64,000 nt of DNA from an uncultured Lachnospiraceae bacterium (GCA_900542015.1 UQLY01000001.1:1-64000), one strand, 5' to 3'; positions 50,726-61,043 are shown, numbered from the stretch's first letter. Numbers and translations are program-made. The notes: a model not told the origin generated them from the sequence alone.

Positions 50726-51952
50726 TTAGCGGCGGTTATTATTTTTTTGTTCCTCCGTTTTGATATCTTTTGTTTTGATATCTCCCGAAAGCTTATCCGT
50801 CGCCCGGTTAATCAATTTTCCCGTATTCTTTTCAATCAAAAGGTAAAATAACAGCGCCAGCACCAGAATAACCGCGAGGGATACGGCAAATACGATCCCT
50901 GCCGCCGCATTATAGTTTCCCATGGCGTCCGTCAGCCGGATCAACAGCCATGCCGACAGAGAAAACAGCACCGGAATGTGCACCAGATAGATCGAGTACG
51001 ATATTTTACCCAAAAACCGCATGGGCTTTGCGGAAAGCAGATTGCTTAAAGGTTTTAACAGCCAGATCGACGCAACCAACAGCGCCGAGGCAAGCATATG
51101 ATAAAAATAATAAGGATTCAACCGATCCGGCAGATGATTTAAAAAGCGGTATGCGTTAGTCGGCGCATACGCCACCGGATAAGCGCCCAGCAGGACGGCA
51201 AAAATCAGCATTATAATCCCCGCCGCAACGCAGCCTTTTTTATGTTTATGTATGTTTTCTCCGTACTGCACCACAATATAAGAAAGCAACACGCCCAGCG
51301 CAAAATCCGTCAGCCGGCTGTTGGTTGATAAGTAGATTAACGCCGCTCCGATATAGACAAAGATCACGCGCCTGTTCGTCCCCTTGCTCATAGCCGCCAG
51401 AATATAAGCCATAAAAGAGCCGGAAAACAGATCCGCCAGCATCCAGAAGGCATTGGAGTACAGCGTGGAATATCCCACGATCCAGGTATCCGCAACGCTG
51501 GAAAAAAACAGGTCGGACAAAGTCGTCTTATCCTGATAAAACTGAGCGAGCCATTCCGACCCGGTCAGCGCCGCAGCCTGGGTATTAAAAAACAGATTCA
51601 GATGCAGCATCACATAGACGATTGCCGAAAGGGCAAATACCGGAAGCATCAGCCTGGGATATCGTTTTAACAGAGATCTGGAAAATTGTTTTTCATCGGT
51701 CATGTGAAACACCTGATAGCTGATGACAAAGCCGCTGACCAGGCAAAACACGGAGACCCACAGATCGCCGATGGCAAAAAAAGCAAGCGGAGACTGGGAA
51801 AACTCCGCTTCCACGCCGCCCTCCATATGGGAAAGCGCCTGGGCGCCCTGGTACGCCGCCGGATAGTATCCCATAATAAAATGATGAAACACAATAAAAA
51901 GGCTTGCCGCCCCTCTTAATCCGTCAATCCATGCAATTCTTTTCGTTTCCAT
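50726..51952 (-). CDS. Membrane acyltransferase, OafA/YrhL type
   Basis: 408 residues, about ten TMs. Starts IAWIDGLRGAASLFIVFHHF, the motif of acyltransferase family 3, with the catalytic-type His pair region FHHF. Later GKISYSIYLVHIPVLF. Likely O-acetylates a cell-surface glycan or lipid. The C-terminal tail is charged (KDIKTEEQKN). Between the DUF6512 and HAD genes, same strand. Confidence 0.9.
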   Translation of the reverse strand: METKRIAWIDGLRGAASLFIVFHHFIMGYYPAAYQGAQALSHMEGGVEAEFSQSPLAFFAIGDLWVSVFCLVSGFVISYQVFHMTDEKQFSRSLLKRYPRLMLPVFALSAIVYVMLHLNLFFNTQAAALTGSEWLAQFYQDKTTLSDLFFSSVADTWIVGYSTLYSNAFWMLADLFSGSFMAYILAAMSKGTNRRVIFVYIGAALIYLSTNSRLTDFALGVLLSYIVVQYGENIHKHKKGCVAAGIIMLIFAVLLGAYPVAYAPTNAYRFLNHLPDRLNPYYFYHMLASALLVASIWLLKPLSNLLSAKPMRFLGKISYSIYLVHIPVLFSLSAWLLIRLTDAMGNYNAAAGIVFAVSLAVILVLALLFYLLIEKNTGKLINRATDKLSGDIKTKDIKTEEQKNNNRR

Positions 51953-51979
51953 AATCCATGCCTTTCATTTCTACGTTTC

Positions 51980-52819
51980 TTACCGGGGAAGCGCCTCATA
52001 CAATTCTTTTACCGACGGGAAACAGAAATCAATACGGTTAGCCGCCCCTTTCACGTCCTCCGCCTTTGCCTCTCCCGTACATACGAGACAGGTTTCCACG
52101 CCCGCATTTTCTCCGCATGCGATATCCGTATAAATGCGGTCCCCCACTACAAGGGTTTCCTCTTTGGAAAATCCTGTCTTCTCCATGCTGTAGTTGACCA
52201 GTCCCGGAGCGGGTTTTCCCAGATAAGTCGGTTCCCGGTCCACGGCTGCGGAAATCATATTGCAGATAGAACCGCAGTCGGGTATCATCCCAAAGCTGAC
52301 GGGACAGCGCAGATCCGCATTGGTCGCAAGCCAGATCCGCTCTTTTTGAGAATCTGATAAGAGCCTGCACGCCCCTTCGATTTTCGCATAAGTCAGCTCC
52401 GTATCAAACGCCGTCAGCACCAGATCCGCCGCTTCGTCAGCCTCTCTCGTTATGGAAAGCCCCGCTTTTTGCAATTCACGGACATAAGATTCTGTCGCCA
52501 TGGCATAGATCAGATCACCGGCATGATGTTCGCTCAGATAGGATAGGGTAAAGCTGCCCGCCGTCACAAAATCCTCCGGCGCTGCTTCTATTTTCATCTT
52601 TTTGAATTTTTCCACATAGTCGGCTGTACTTTTGGAAGAATTATTCGTAATATAAACCGCTTTCCCGCCGATTCTTTTGATATAATCCAAAAGCTCGTAA
52701 GTCCCGTCAATGACGTCCTCTGATAATGCTATGGTGCCGTCAATATCAAATAAAAACAATTTTTTCCGTTTTAAATGCTCCAAATATCTGTTGGTATCTG
52801 CGTTTTGTGCCGTTTTCAT
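51980..52819 (-). CDS. HAD-IIA family phosphatase (NagD-like)
   Basis: 279 residues: LFLFDIDGTIALS, VYITNNSSKSTADYVEKFKK, a C2-type cap, GKPAPGLVNYSMEKTGFSKE and VVGDRIYTDIACGENAGVET. Fits NagD/p-nitrophenyl phosphatase-like HAD-IIA enzymes that dephosphorylate sugar or nucleotide monophosphates. Precise substrate not deducible. 27 bp before the acyltransferase gene. Confidence 0.92.
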   Translation of the reverse strand: MKTAQNADTNRYLEHLKRKKLFLFDIDGTIALSEDVIDGTYELLDYIKRIGGKAVYITNNSSKSTADYVEKFKKMKIEAAPEDFVTAGSFTLSYLSEHHAGDLIYAMATESYVRELQKAGLSITREADEAADLVLTAFDTELTYAKIEGACRLLSDSQKERIWLATNADLRCPVSFGMIPDCGSICNMISAAVDREPTYLGKPAPGLVNYSMEKTGFSKEETLVVGDRIYTDIACGENAGVETCLVCTGEAKAEDVKGAANRIDFCFPSVKELYEALPR

Positions 52820-52878
52820 GCTTTCATCACTCGCCTCCCCTTATATCCTTTCCGATAATTCCCGCCGCATACATACTA

Positions 52879-53568
52879 TCACAACGGAAGGCGGACTTCC
52901 ACCTCTTTTCGTATGCACATTTCATCGCGACCCACCTTACAGCAGACGGCTTTGACCATAACGCCCTTTGCCCGTGCCTTTTTTAACGCCTCCCCAAAAG
53001 CCGGGTGCGTCGCCATATTCGGCTCAAACCACTTAACATGATCCATCTGAACCACAAATAAGACCGCCGCTTTGTATCCTTCCTTCACACATGCGGCAAG
53101 CTCTTCCAAATGCTTGATCCCCCGTTTTGTGGGAGCGTCGGGAAACCTTACGATCCCGTTTTCCTCCAGCGTGACTCCCTTTACTTCAACAAAAAATTCC
53201 TGTCCGTCCGTTTTCCTTCCCCAAAGGTCAAAACGGGAATTTCCGTGCGTTACCTCCCGCTTTAATTGTTCAATTTCCCATGCTTCCCTTTGCCCGTCAA
53301 TCCATTCATAGGCGGCGGCATTGGGCAGTTGGGAATCCACATTGATCAGCCGTTCTCCCTTTTGCACGCCGATCAGGTCGTATCTCGTTTTCCGGTTCGG
53401 GCGGTCCGATTCGGTCAGATAAACCGCGGCGCCGGGAACAAACAGCTCCTTGCATCTGCCGGTATTTTTCACATGGCAGACCTCTCTGCCGCTCTCTAAA
53501 TCCACATAGGCGATAAACCGGTTCGGGCGTTCCACAAAAATCCCTTCCGTTACATTTGCATATTTCAT
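52879..53568 (-). CDS. sfsA: DNA/RNA nuclease SfsA
   Basis: 229 residues: ERPNRFIAYVDLESGREVCH, VKNTGRCKELFVPGAAVYL, SRFDLWGRKTDGQEFFVEVK with the PD-(D/E)XK-like catalytic residues, and FPDAPTKRGIKHLEEL. SfsA was named for sugar fermentation stimulation and later described as a nuclease. ATG 53568 overlaps the sbcC stop (ATGA). Confidence 0.95.
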   Translation of the reverse strand: MKYANVTEGIFVERPNRFIAYVDLESGREVCHVKNTGRCKELFVPGAAVYLTESDRPNRKTRYDLIGVQKGERLINVDSQLPNAAAYEWIDGQREAWEIEQLKREVTHGNSRFDLWGRKTDGQEFFVEVKGVTLEENGIVRFPDAPTKRGIKHLEELAACVKEGYKAAVLFVVQMDHVKWFEPNMATHPAFGEALKKARAKGVMVKAVCCKVGRDEMCIRKEVEVRLPL

Positions 53569-56432
53569 ATGATCAGTTCCGTTCTGCTTCCTTTTTGCTT
53601 ATCTTTCTTTACGACGATCTGGCGCTCGCACCGGTTTTTCAGTTCCGGCACATGGGAAATGATCCCTACAATTCTGTTAGCGGTTGATAACTCCTGTAAA
53701 GCGCGGACCGCCCTGTCCAAAGCCGCTTCATCCAGCGTCCCGAAGCCCTCGTCCACAAACAGCGCGTCGGTTTCAATCCCGCCCGCATTTGCGCTGACCT
53801 CTTCGCTCATACCCAGGGCAAGCGACAGCGCCGCCAAAAAGGATTCACCGCCGGAAAGGGATTTTACGCTGCGGCTTCCGCCGTCCCGGCTCATATGGTA
53901 ATGATCCAGCACATTCAGCTCCAAACCGCTCTGGCTCCTTTGATTTCCGGCTTCCTTTGCGCGCACAAGCTCAAACCGCCCGTCGGTCATTTTCATAAAA
54001 TGCACGTTTGCCCTTGCAATAATCCTGTCAAAATACGCCATCTGCACATAAGTCTCCAGCATAATCTTGTCTTTGCCGGGGACGCTCCCGCTTGCGGTAT
54101 TATGCAGCGCTTTGACCATCTGCCATTGTGCTCCGGTCTCCTCCAGGCGCTCCAACTGTCTGAAAACATGCTTTCTGATCCCTTCATCGGTATCGGCTGT
54201 CAGCTCCGCCTCTTTTTTGAGCGACTCCAGACGCTTTTTCTCCTGTCTGAGTTCTTCCGCCCGGTTTCGCAGTTCTTCCTCGTTTGTTTCGCCCGCTTCC
54301 TTCCGCTGCTTTTTTAACGCCGCGGAAAGGGTGCGGATCGACGCGTCCGTTTCCCTGACTTTGATTTCCGTTTCGGTAACGTCGGCTAACGCCTTGTCAT
54401 ACGCCTTTTGCAGACGTCCCTGTTCCTCTTCCAGCTTCCCGATGTAAGCGGCGGCTTCCTTCCTGTCCGCAAATCCAAGCTGCTCTCTCTTTTCTTCGAT
54501 CCGGCGGGCTAAGGACCTGCTGCCTTCTTTCAGTTTTACAAGCTGTTCGCGATCCTCCCGATATTGAAGGGTCAGCTCCTCAAGCCTCTTTGATTGCTCC
54601 GGCAACCTTTCATCCAGCCGCTTTGCTTCCTCCATCTGCCGCTTTGCTTTTTCCAGTCCGGCGTTTGCTTCTGCAATTCCCGCCGACAGTAAGGATTCGG
54701 TTTCGCTCATGTCTTCCGCCGTATTTCTATTCTCCGCGGTACACATATCCTCCTCGGCACTCATGTCTTCCGCCGTATTCTTTTCCTCTGCGAAGCCTGC
54801 CTCCTTGAGCGCTGCCGCAATCTGCTCTCCCGCTTTTTTCTTTTTCTCTTCCAAAACCGCTCTTGCCGCGGCGCTTTCCTTGATATGTCCGCTGTAAGAC
54901 GCAGCCCGGTTTCTCGCTTCTTTTGCCCGTTCCTTTGCCGCTTCCACTTCCGCCTGCTCCAAAACATCGCCGCGGCATTTTGCCGGCTGCGGGTGCTCCA
55001 GGGCGCCGCAGACCGGACAGGGAGTTCCCGGTTTCAGCTCTTTGGCAAGGACTCCCGCCTGTTCGTCCAAAAAGGCTCGTTCCATGGCAAGCGCTTCCTG
55101 CGACAGCGCGTCCATTTCCTTTGCAGCCTCTTCATAGCGCTCCTGCTCCTGTTTTTCCGTTTCCCGCAATGCGGCTATCCTGCCGGAATCGCTTTGGTAT
55201 TCCTGCAAAATCCCGTAAATTCGTTCCAGCCTTTCCTTCCTGCGCTGCCATTTTCCATGATCCGCCTCGGGATTTGCCAACAGCCTTCTTTGTTCCTGCC
55301 CTTTTACAAGTTGTTTTTGCAGCCCCTCCATTTCTTCCTGTTCGCGTCCGGTCTTTCCCTCCGTTTCCTTCAAAGTCTTTTCCTTTGCGCTATATTCCGA
55401 AATCAAGTCCTCCAGCCCTTCAAATTCCCTGAGGTTTTCTTTCTTTAATAAAATTTCCTGCGCCAGTTCCTGTCTCCTGCCCGCGGTCTGTTCTTCCTTT
55501 GCAAGGATTTCCCGGCAGGACTCCAGCTTTCCATGAAGTTCTTCGTATTTTTTTTGCTCCTTTTGAAGCTGCGCTTCCGTGCCCTTTGCCGTATCATGGA
55601 TTGCCAGACCTTTACTGATCCGGTCCCATTCCCGGTTCGCCTCCTGCAGTTCCTTCTCCGCCGCCTTTGCACGATTTTGCAGACTGTCGCATACCTCGTT
55701 AAGCAGGATACGGACTCCCACCGGAGATGTAATTTGCCGGTCGGATTTTAACTTTTCGATCTCTTCGTACCGCTCATGCTCCCCGGGACAGCGAAAGCCC
55801 TCCAGATACTGGCGGATGCTGCGGGAAATTTCGTCATAAGCGTCATGCAGCTTTCCGCTCCTGCTTCTTAAGGCATCCTGCAACGCCTGATAGCTTCCCG
55901 TCCCGAAAATTTCCCTGAAAATCTCGCTGCGCTTCCTGGTATCCGAAAGCAACAGCTTCAAAAAGTCCCCCTGCGCGATCATAGCGATTTGAGAAAATTG
56001 TTCTTTATTGATCCCCAATAGCTCCGTTACCCGGTCGTTGACATTTTTGACTCCCGTAATTACCTTCCCGTCCGCCACGGTAGTCAATACCGCGTCCGCG
56101 CGCTCCGTCGTCTCGCCTTCCCCACGGTCTTTGGGACGCAGATACTCGGGATTGCGGCGGATTTCATAACGGTTCCCCTTGTATAAAAAGCTAAGCTGCA
56201 CATAGGTTTTTGTCTTTGCATCGGCAAAACGGCTCCGCAGCATGGACGGCTCCCTGTTACCGCTGCTTTCTCCAAACAGGGCAAAGGAAACGGCATCAAA
56301 TATCGTGGTTTTACCGGAACCGGTATCTCCGGTAATCAAGTATAAACCCGTATTTCCCAGTTTTTCAAAATCTATGGTTTCCTCTCCTGCATAGGGACCG
56401 AAAGCGGACATTACCAGCTTTAAAGGTTTCAT
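53565..56432 (-). CDS. sbcC: Exonuclease SbcCD subunit C
   Basis: 955 residues. N-terminal ATPase half with LYLITGDTGSGKTTIFDAVS, long coiled coils, the zinc hook PGTPCPVCGALEHPQPAKC (about 490-510), and the C-terminal half with KSLSGGESFLAALSLALGMS and ALFVDEGFGTLDE. Opens hairpins and DNA ends together with SbcD. ATG 56432 overlaps the sbcD stop. Beyond the hook lies a short internally repeated insert rich in Asn-Thr-Ala-Glu-Asp-Met (54708-54779). Confidence 0.95.
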   Translation of the reverse strand: MKPLKLVMSAFGPYAGEETIDFEKLGNTGLYLITGDTGSGKTTIFDAVSFALFGESSGNREPSMLRSRFADAKTKTYVQLSFLYKGNRYEIRRNPEYLRPKDRGEGETTERADAVLTTVADGKVITGVKNVNDRVTELLGINKEQFSQIAMIAQGDFLKLLLSDTRKRSEIFREIFGTGSYQALQDALRSRSGKLHDAYDEISRSIRQYLEGFRCPGEHERYEEIEKLKSDRQITSPVGVRILLNEVCDSLQNRAKAAEKELQEANREWDRISKGLAIHDTAKGTEAQLQKEQKKYEELHGKLESCREILAKEEQTAGRRQELAQEILLKKENLREFEGLEDLISEYSAKEKTLKETEGKTGREQEEMEGLQKQLVKGQEQRRLLANPEADHGKWQRRKERLERIYGILQEYQSDSGRIAALRETEKQEQERYEEAAKEMDALSQEALAMERAFLDEQAGVLAKELKPGTPCPVCGALEHPQPAKCRGDVLEQAEVEAAKERAKEARNRAASYSGHIKESAAARAVLEEKKKKAGEQIAAALKEAGFAEEKNTAEDMSAEEDMCTAENRNTAEDMSETESLLSAGIAEANAGLEKAKRQMEEAKRLDERLPEQSKRLEELTLQYREDREQLVKLKEGSRSLARRIEEKREQLGFADRKEAAAYIGKLEEEQGRLQKAYDKALADVTETEIKVRETDASIRTLSAALKKQRKEAGETNEEELRNRAEELRQEKKRLESLKKEAELTADTDEGIRKHVFRQLERLEETGAQWQMVKALHNTASGSVPGKDKIMLETYVQMAYFDRIIARANVHFMKMTDGRFELVRAKEAGNQRSQSGLELNVLDHYHMSRDGGSRSVKSLSGGESFLAALSLALGMSEEVSANAGGIETDALFVDEGFGTLDEAALDRAVRALQELSTANRIVGIISHVPELKNRCERQIVVKKDKQKGSRTELII

Positions 56433-57565
56433 AGGCTCTCCTCCCAAATATCCTCTATCAATGCAGCTACATACTCGCGCTGTTCTTCCGACATGGGCGT
56501 ACCGTTCTGTTTTTCATAAAACTCTTCAAACAGTTCCGCCGGCGTCTTATGATCCGCCGCTCCCGGCACATCCTTAATCCCCGCCGCTCTTGTGCGCCGG
56601 TTATCATATTCCAGCTTCATAATATTGGGATAAATGCTCGAAAGCTTTCCCATAACCTCCGGAATATCCTCTTCGTCGGTCAATGTTATCGCAAGGTAAT
56701 CCTCCACCCTCGTATTCCTGTAATGCTCCGGATCAGTTAGCTCAAGGTAACTTCCCTTGAGTTTTCTCATATCCCGCAGCGGAACCAGCTTTCTTTCCGT
56801 AATCTTAATTTCTCCTTTTTCCTTCATATCCGCAAAGGTAACGGTTTTTTCATGCTCCGCCTCGGAAAAGGAATACTTGAGCGGCGTCCCGCAGTAGCGG
56901 ACCGTCTCCCTGCCCACCTGCTGCGGCTTATGGATATGCCCCAGGGCAACATAGTCTATGCCGTCAAAAACCGATGCGGAAATATCATCCAGTCCGCCTA
57001 CGGATACCTCCTCAGATTCGCTACGGACCGCTCCCGTCAGAAACTGGTGTACCACAAATACATTTCTTTCCGAAAAATCAACGTCCAATGATTCCACAAC
57101 CGCTTCCATGGCGCTTTGATAATCCGTAATCTCCTTTTCCGGCATAAAATGCTTTACCACGGCGGGTTTTAAAAACGGAAACAGATAGAAATTCACAACT
57201 CCGTACCCGTCCTGCAGCGCAACCTTTTGTATTTTTCCCTCGTAGACCTCCGATATATAGACGCCGCTTTGCGCCAGAAGCTCTCTTGCAAAAGAAAGGC
57301 GCTCCGGCGAATCATGATTTCCGCTAATCAAAAAAACGGGCGCTTTCCTCTCTGCAAGCTGTGTCAGGAACCGGTCAAATAACAAAACGGCGTCGCCGCC
57401 GGGAACACTTTTATCATAAATGTCTCCGGCAATTACAACCGCCTCCGGCTTTTCCTCATCCACAAGACGGAGGATCTGCTCCAAGATATAGCTTTGATCC
57501 TCCAGCATGGAGTACTCGTTTACCCGTTTTCCGATATGAAGGTCTGATAAGTGCATGAACTTCAT
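56429..57565 (-). CDS. sbcD: Exonuclease SbcCD subunit D
   Basis: 378 residues: metallophosphoesterase motifs DLHIGKRV, VVIAGDIYDKSVP, VFLISGNHDSPERL, and YVALGHIHKPQQVG. Nuclease partner of SbcC for DNA end and hairpin processing. First of sbcD-sbcC-sfsA, all coupled by ATGA overlaps. 15 bp after the flavoprotein gene. Confidence 0.96.
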   Translation of the reverse strand: MKFMHLSDLHIGKRVNEYSMLEDQSYILEQILRLVDEEKPEAVVIAGDIYDKSVPGGDAVLLFDRFLTQLAERKAPVFLISGNHDSPERLSFARELLAQSGVYISEVYEGKIQKVALQDGYGVVNFYLFPFLKPAVVKHFMPEKEITDYQSAMEAVVESLDVDFSERNVFVVHQFLTGAVRSESEEVSVGGLDDISASVFDGIDYVALGHIHKPQQVGRETVRYCGTPLKYSFSEAEHEKTVTFADMKEKGEIKITERKLVPLRDMRKLKGSYLELTDPEHYRNTRVEDYLAITLTDEEDIPEVMGKLSSIYPNIMKLEYDNRRTRAAGIKDVPGAADHKTPAELFEEFYEKQNGTPMSEEQREYVAALIEDIWEESL

Positions 57566-57580
57566 AAAACTTCTCCCGAT

Positions 57581-58183
57581 TTAATTTTTGACAAAGACCT
57601 CTGCGCCGTGCTTGCAGACCGGACAGATGAAATCCGCCGGGAGCTCTTCTCCCTCATATACATATCCGCAAACCGTGCAGGTATATCCGCTCTTCTTTTT
57701 CTCCACAGGCTTCGGCTTAATGTTCTGCTGATAATAACTGTAAGTTACGCTGGGGTCCGCCGATAATACTTTTGCGTCCGTCACATCAGCAATAAACATC
57801 ATATGGGTTCCCAAATCAATTTTTTGAACGACTCTGCCGCTTAAGTAAGCGTTGGTGCACCCTGTCAGATAGTAAACGCCGTTTTCCGCCGTCTCTTTAA
57901 AGCCCCAGCCCGCAAATTTATCCGCGACTCTGCCGCTCTGGAACCCAAAATGGGTAAACACCTCAAACTGCGTCTTTTCCGTAAGCACCGATACGTTGAA
58001 TATCCCCGAATGATCAATCATTTCACAGGTCTTATTCCCTTTGTTGACCGTGATGCCGATACGGTTCGGATCGCTGGTTACCTGCATCGCTGTGTTAATG
58101 ATACAGCCGTTTTGAAAATCTCCCTCTTTTGTACTAAGCACAAAAAGCCCGTAAGTCAATTGAAACATCGCTTTCTGATCCAT
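57581..58183 (-). CDS. Flavin reductase-like protein with C-terminal rubredoxin domain
   Basis: 200 residues. N-terminal FMN-binding split barrel (LTYGLFVLSTKEGDFQNGCI, NVSVLTEKTQFEVFTHFGFQ) as in flavoredoxin and high-molecular-weight rubredoxin. C-terminal rubredoxin-like iron site: YTCTVCGYVYEGEELPADFI and CPVCKHG, four Cys; a shortened rubredoxin fold. Likely an electron carrier in oxygen or peroxide detoxification. Follows nrdG by 24 bp. Confidence 0.92.
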   Translation of the reverse strand: MDQKAMFQLTYGLFVLSTKEGDFQNGCIINTAMQVTSDPNRIGITVNKGNKTCEMIDHSGIFNVSVLTEKTQFEVFTHFGFQSGRVADKFAGWGFKETAENGVYYLTGCTNAYLSGRVVQKIDLGTHMMFIADVTDAKVLSADPSVTYSYYQQNIKPKPVEKKKSGYTCTVCGYVYEGEELPADFICPVCKHGAEVFVKN

Positions 58184-58207
58184 CCTGTTACCTCCTTCAT
58201 CAATACG

Positions 58208-58759
58208 CTACAAAAATTCTTCAACCAATACCGCTTTTCTTTTTTTCATGGTTTCCTTCATATCCAGAATCCTTTGATTGGATGAGCCGCGGAATTTAAG
58301 GCGGATATCCTTTAGGTCGATCTGAAACTCCCCGTCCACCAGAATATCCAGCATATTCAAAAATTCCTCCGTCACTTCGCATCTTGCCCGACCGGCGCCT
58401 GCGCTCCCGTCGGCACGCGTCCCTAAAAGATCTCTTTCCAGCGTATATCCAGTATAGCACCAGACGGATTTATTTGGAAACCGTTCTTTTACTTTTCTTA
58501 AAAAAGGAACCAGCGCCCTCTGATTGTCCGGCTCCATGGGTTCTCCACCCAGAAGGGTCAGCCCTTTGATATGCGACGGGGAAAGCGCCTGCAAAAGCTC
58601 TTCTTCCACCTCTTTTGTAAAAGGCTTCCCATATTCAAAGTTCCACGTCTCCGGATTAAAACACTCCCTGCAATGATGGGTGCAGCCGGATACAAATAAA
58701 GAAACACGGACACCAACCCCATTGGCGATGTCCGTTTTTTTAATGGATGCGTAATTCAT
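58208..58759 (-). CDS. nrdG: Anaerobic ribonucleoside-triphosphate reductase activating protein
   Basis: 183 residues, radical SAM: FVSGCTHHCRECFNPETWNF with the CxxxCxxC cluster motif, LTLLGGEPMEPDNQ. Generates the glycyl radical on NrdD. Starts 12 bp after the nrdD stop. The tail beyond about residue 160 (KKRKAVLVEEF) is slightly longer than the core family. Confidence 0.95.
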   Translation of the reverse strand: MNYASIKKTDIANGVGVRVSLFVSGCTHHCRECFNPETWNFEYGKPFTKEVEEELLQALSPSHIKGLTLLGGEPMEPDNQRALVPFLRKVKERFPNKSVWCYTGYTLERDLLGTRADGSAGAGRARCEVTEEFLNMLDILVDGEFQIDLKDIRLKFRGSSNQRILDMKETMKKRKAVLVEEFL

Positions 58760-58771
58760 AACCTCTCCGAT

Positions 58772-60934
58772 CTATAAGTGTAACACCCGTTCCTGAATCT
58801 CCTGCGTACGTCCCTGGTTCCAAAACTGGGTTCCGATATATCCGCAGGTACGCCTTGCCACGTTCATCGTATCCTGATCTCTGTTGCCGCAGCAGGGGCA
58901 TTCCCATACCAGCTTGCCGTCGTCATCCTTGACAATGCGGATTTCACCGTCAAAACCGCATTTCTGGCAATAATCGCTCTTGGTATTCAATTCCGCATAC
59001 ATGATATTATCATAAATATGCTGCATTACCGCCAAAACGGCATCGATATTATTCTGCATATTGGGCACTTCCACATAGCTTACCGCCCCGCCCGGCGACA
59101 GCTTCTGAAACTGCGCTTCAAAGGTCAGCTTGCTGAAAGCGTCTATCTCTTCGGTAACGTGTACGTGATAGCTGTTGGTAATATAGTTTTTGTCCGTGAC
59201 ATCCTTGATCTTGCCGAAACGTTTCTGCAGGCATTTCGCAAATTTGTAGGTCGTGGACTCAAGGGGCGTGCCGTAGAGGCTGAAATCAATATTGGTTTCT
59301 TCTTTCCATTTTGCACAGGCGTCGTTTAAATGCTGCATAACTTCTAAGGCAAACGGCGTCGCTACCGGATCTGTATGGGATTTTCCCGTCATATATCTGG
59401 TGCACTCGCACAATCCCGCATAGCCTAAGGAAATCGTCGAATAGCCGTTGTACAGCAATTTGTCGATGGTCTCTCCCTTTTTCAGCCTCGCCAGCGCTCC
59501 ATCCTGCCAAAGGATCGGCGCAACGTCCGAAGGGGTGCCCTTGAGGCGGTTGTGCCTGCACATCAGCGCGCGGTAACAAAGCTCCAGCCTTTCATCCAAA
59601 ATCTTCCAGAATTTATCAATATCCCTGCCCGAGGAACATGCCACATCCACGAGATTTAAGGTAACAACGCCCTGATTGAAACGCCCGTAAAATTTCGGCT
59701 TGCCCTCCTCGTCATGATATACGGTTAAGAAAGAACGGCATCCCATGCAAGGATAACAATAGCCCTGCTTCAACTCCTTCATAACCTTTTCGGAAATATA
59801 ATCGGGAACCATCCGTTTTGCGGTGCACTGTGCCGCCAGCTTTGTAATTTCCCAATATCTGGTTCCTTCCCTGACATTATCCTCTTCCAATACATAGATT
59901 AGTTTTGGAAAAGCCGGCGTAATATATACGCCCTTTTCATTTTTAACACCCAAAATTCTCTGTCTGAGCATTTCCTCAATGACCATGGCAAGATCGTCCC
60001 TGGTACGTCCTTCGGGCACTTCGTCCAGATACATAAAGACCGTTACGAAGGGCGCCTGTCCGTTAGTCGTCATCAGTGTGATGACCTGATACTGGATCAT
60101 CTGCACGCCGCGCTCGATTTCTTCTTTGACACGCATTTCCGCAATCTGGTTAATCTGCTCTTCGTCAAGATCCAACCCCGCCTCCTGATATTCCTTCGTT
60201 ACCAGACGGCGCAGCTTCTGCCTGCTCACGTCCACAAAAGGCGCAAGGTGGGATAAGGTAATACTCTGTCCGCCGTATTGACTGCTGGCGATCTGTGCAA
60301 TGCTCTGGGTCGCGATATTGCAAGCTGTGGAAAAACTCTTTGGCGTATCAATCATCGTCTCGCTGATTACCGTACCGTTTTGCAGCATATCCTCCAGATT
60401 AACGAGACAGCAATTGTGCATATGCTGTGCAAAATAGTCCGCGTCATGGAAATGGATAATCCCCTCCTCATGCGCCCTGACAATATCCGGCGGCAGCAAA
60501 AAACGTTTGGTAATATCTTTGCTGACCTCGCCAGCCATATAGTCACGCTGTACGCTGTTGACAATGGGATTTTTATTGGAATTTTCCTGCTTTACTTCTT
60601 CATTATTACACTCTATCAGGGTCAAAATCTGCTCATCCGTGGAATTGGATTTACGCACCAAAGCTCTTTTATAGCGATACGTAATATATTTTCTCGCCAC
60701 CTCAAAAGCGTGCTGGTTCATGATCTGGTTTTCCACCATATCCTGTATTTCTTCTACGCTTGGCGTATGCGCCATTTCCAGACAGATTTTTTCTACATTG
60801 TTGGAAATTTCATCGATCTGATCCGCACTCATGCGTTCCGCTTCGGGCACTTCCCGATTCGCCTTCTGCACCGCCGCCATAATCTTAGAAATATCAAACC
60901 CCACTTCTTTTCCGCTTCTTTTGATAATCCTCAC
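58772..60934 (-). CDS. nrdD: Anaerobic ribonucleoside-triphosphate reductase
   Basis: 720 residues. N-terminal ATP-cone (VRIIKRSGKEVGFDISKIMA), reductase core, zinc-ribbon CQKCGF...CPCCGNRD, and the glycyl-radical motif RRTCGYIGTQFWNQGR near the end. Reduces NTPs to dNTPs in anaerobic cells. A GTG at 60934 after GGAAGGAA is taken as start; the open frame reaches an ATG at 61093, but the promoter (TATAAT at 61065-61070) lies inside that stretch, so the long form cannot be made from it. Operon with nrdG. Confidence 0.96.
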   Translation of the reverse strand: MRIIKRSGKEVGFDISKIMAAVQKANREVPEAERMSADQIDEISNNVEKICLEMAHTPSVEEIQDMVENQIMNQHAFEVARKYITYRYKRALVRKSNSTDEQILTLIECNNEEVKQENSNKNPIVNSVQRDYMAGEVSKDITKRFLLPPDIVRAHEEGIIHFHDADYFAQHMHNCCLVNLEDMLQNGTVISETMIDTPKSFSTACNIATQSIAQIASSQYGGQSITLSHLAPFVDVSRQKLRRLVTKEYQEAGLDLDEEQINQIAEMRVKEEIERGVQMIQYQVITLMTTNGQAPFVTVFMYLDEVPEGRTRDDLAMVIEEMLRQRILGVKNEKGVYITPAFPKLIYVLEEDNVREGTRYWEITKLAAQCTAKRMVPDYISEKVMKELKQGYCYPCMGCRSFLTVYHDEEGKPKFYGRFNQGVVTLNLVDVACSSGRDIDKFWKILDERLELCYRALMCRHNRLKGTPSDVAPILWQDGALARLKKGETIDKLLYNGYSTISLGYAGLCECTRYMTGKSHTDPVATPFALEVMQHLNDACAKWKEETNIDFSLYGTPLESTTYKFAKCLQKRFGKIKDVTDKNYITNSYHVHVTEEIDAFSKLTFEAQFQKLSPGGAVSYVEVPNMQNNIDAVLAVMQHIYDNIMYAELNTKSDYCQKCGFDGEIRIVKDDDGKLVWECPCCGNRDQDTMNVARRTCGYIGTQFWNQGRTQEIQERVLHL

Positions 60935-61043
60935 AAAAAATTCCTTCCTTCCGTTTCTGTGCTGTTTTGCCCCCAAACCCGCGCAAAACCGGCAACCTTT
61001 TATAGCTTTATTCTTCCAAAATCTTGTATTTTTATTCCTTTTC

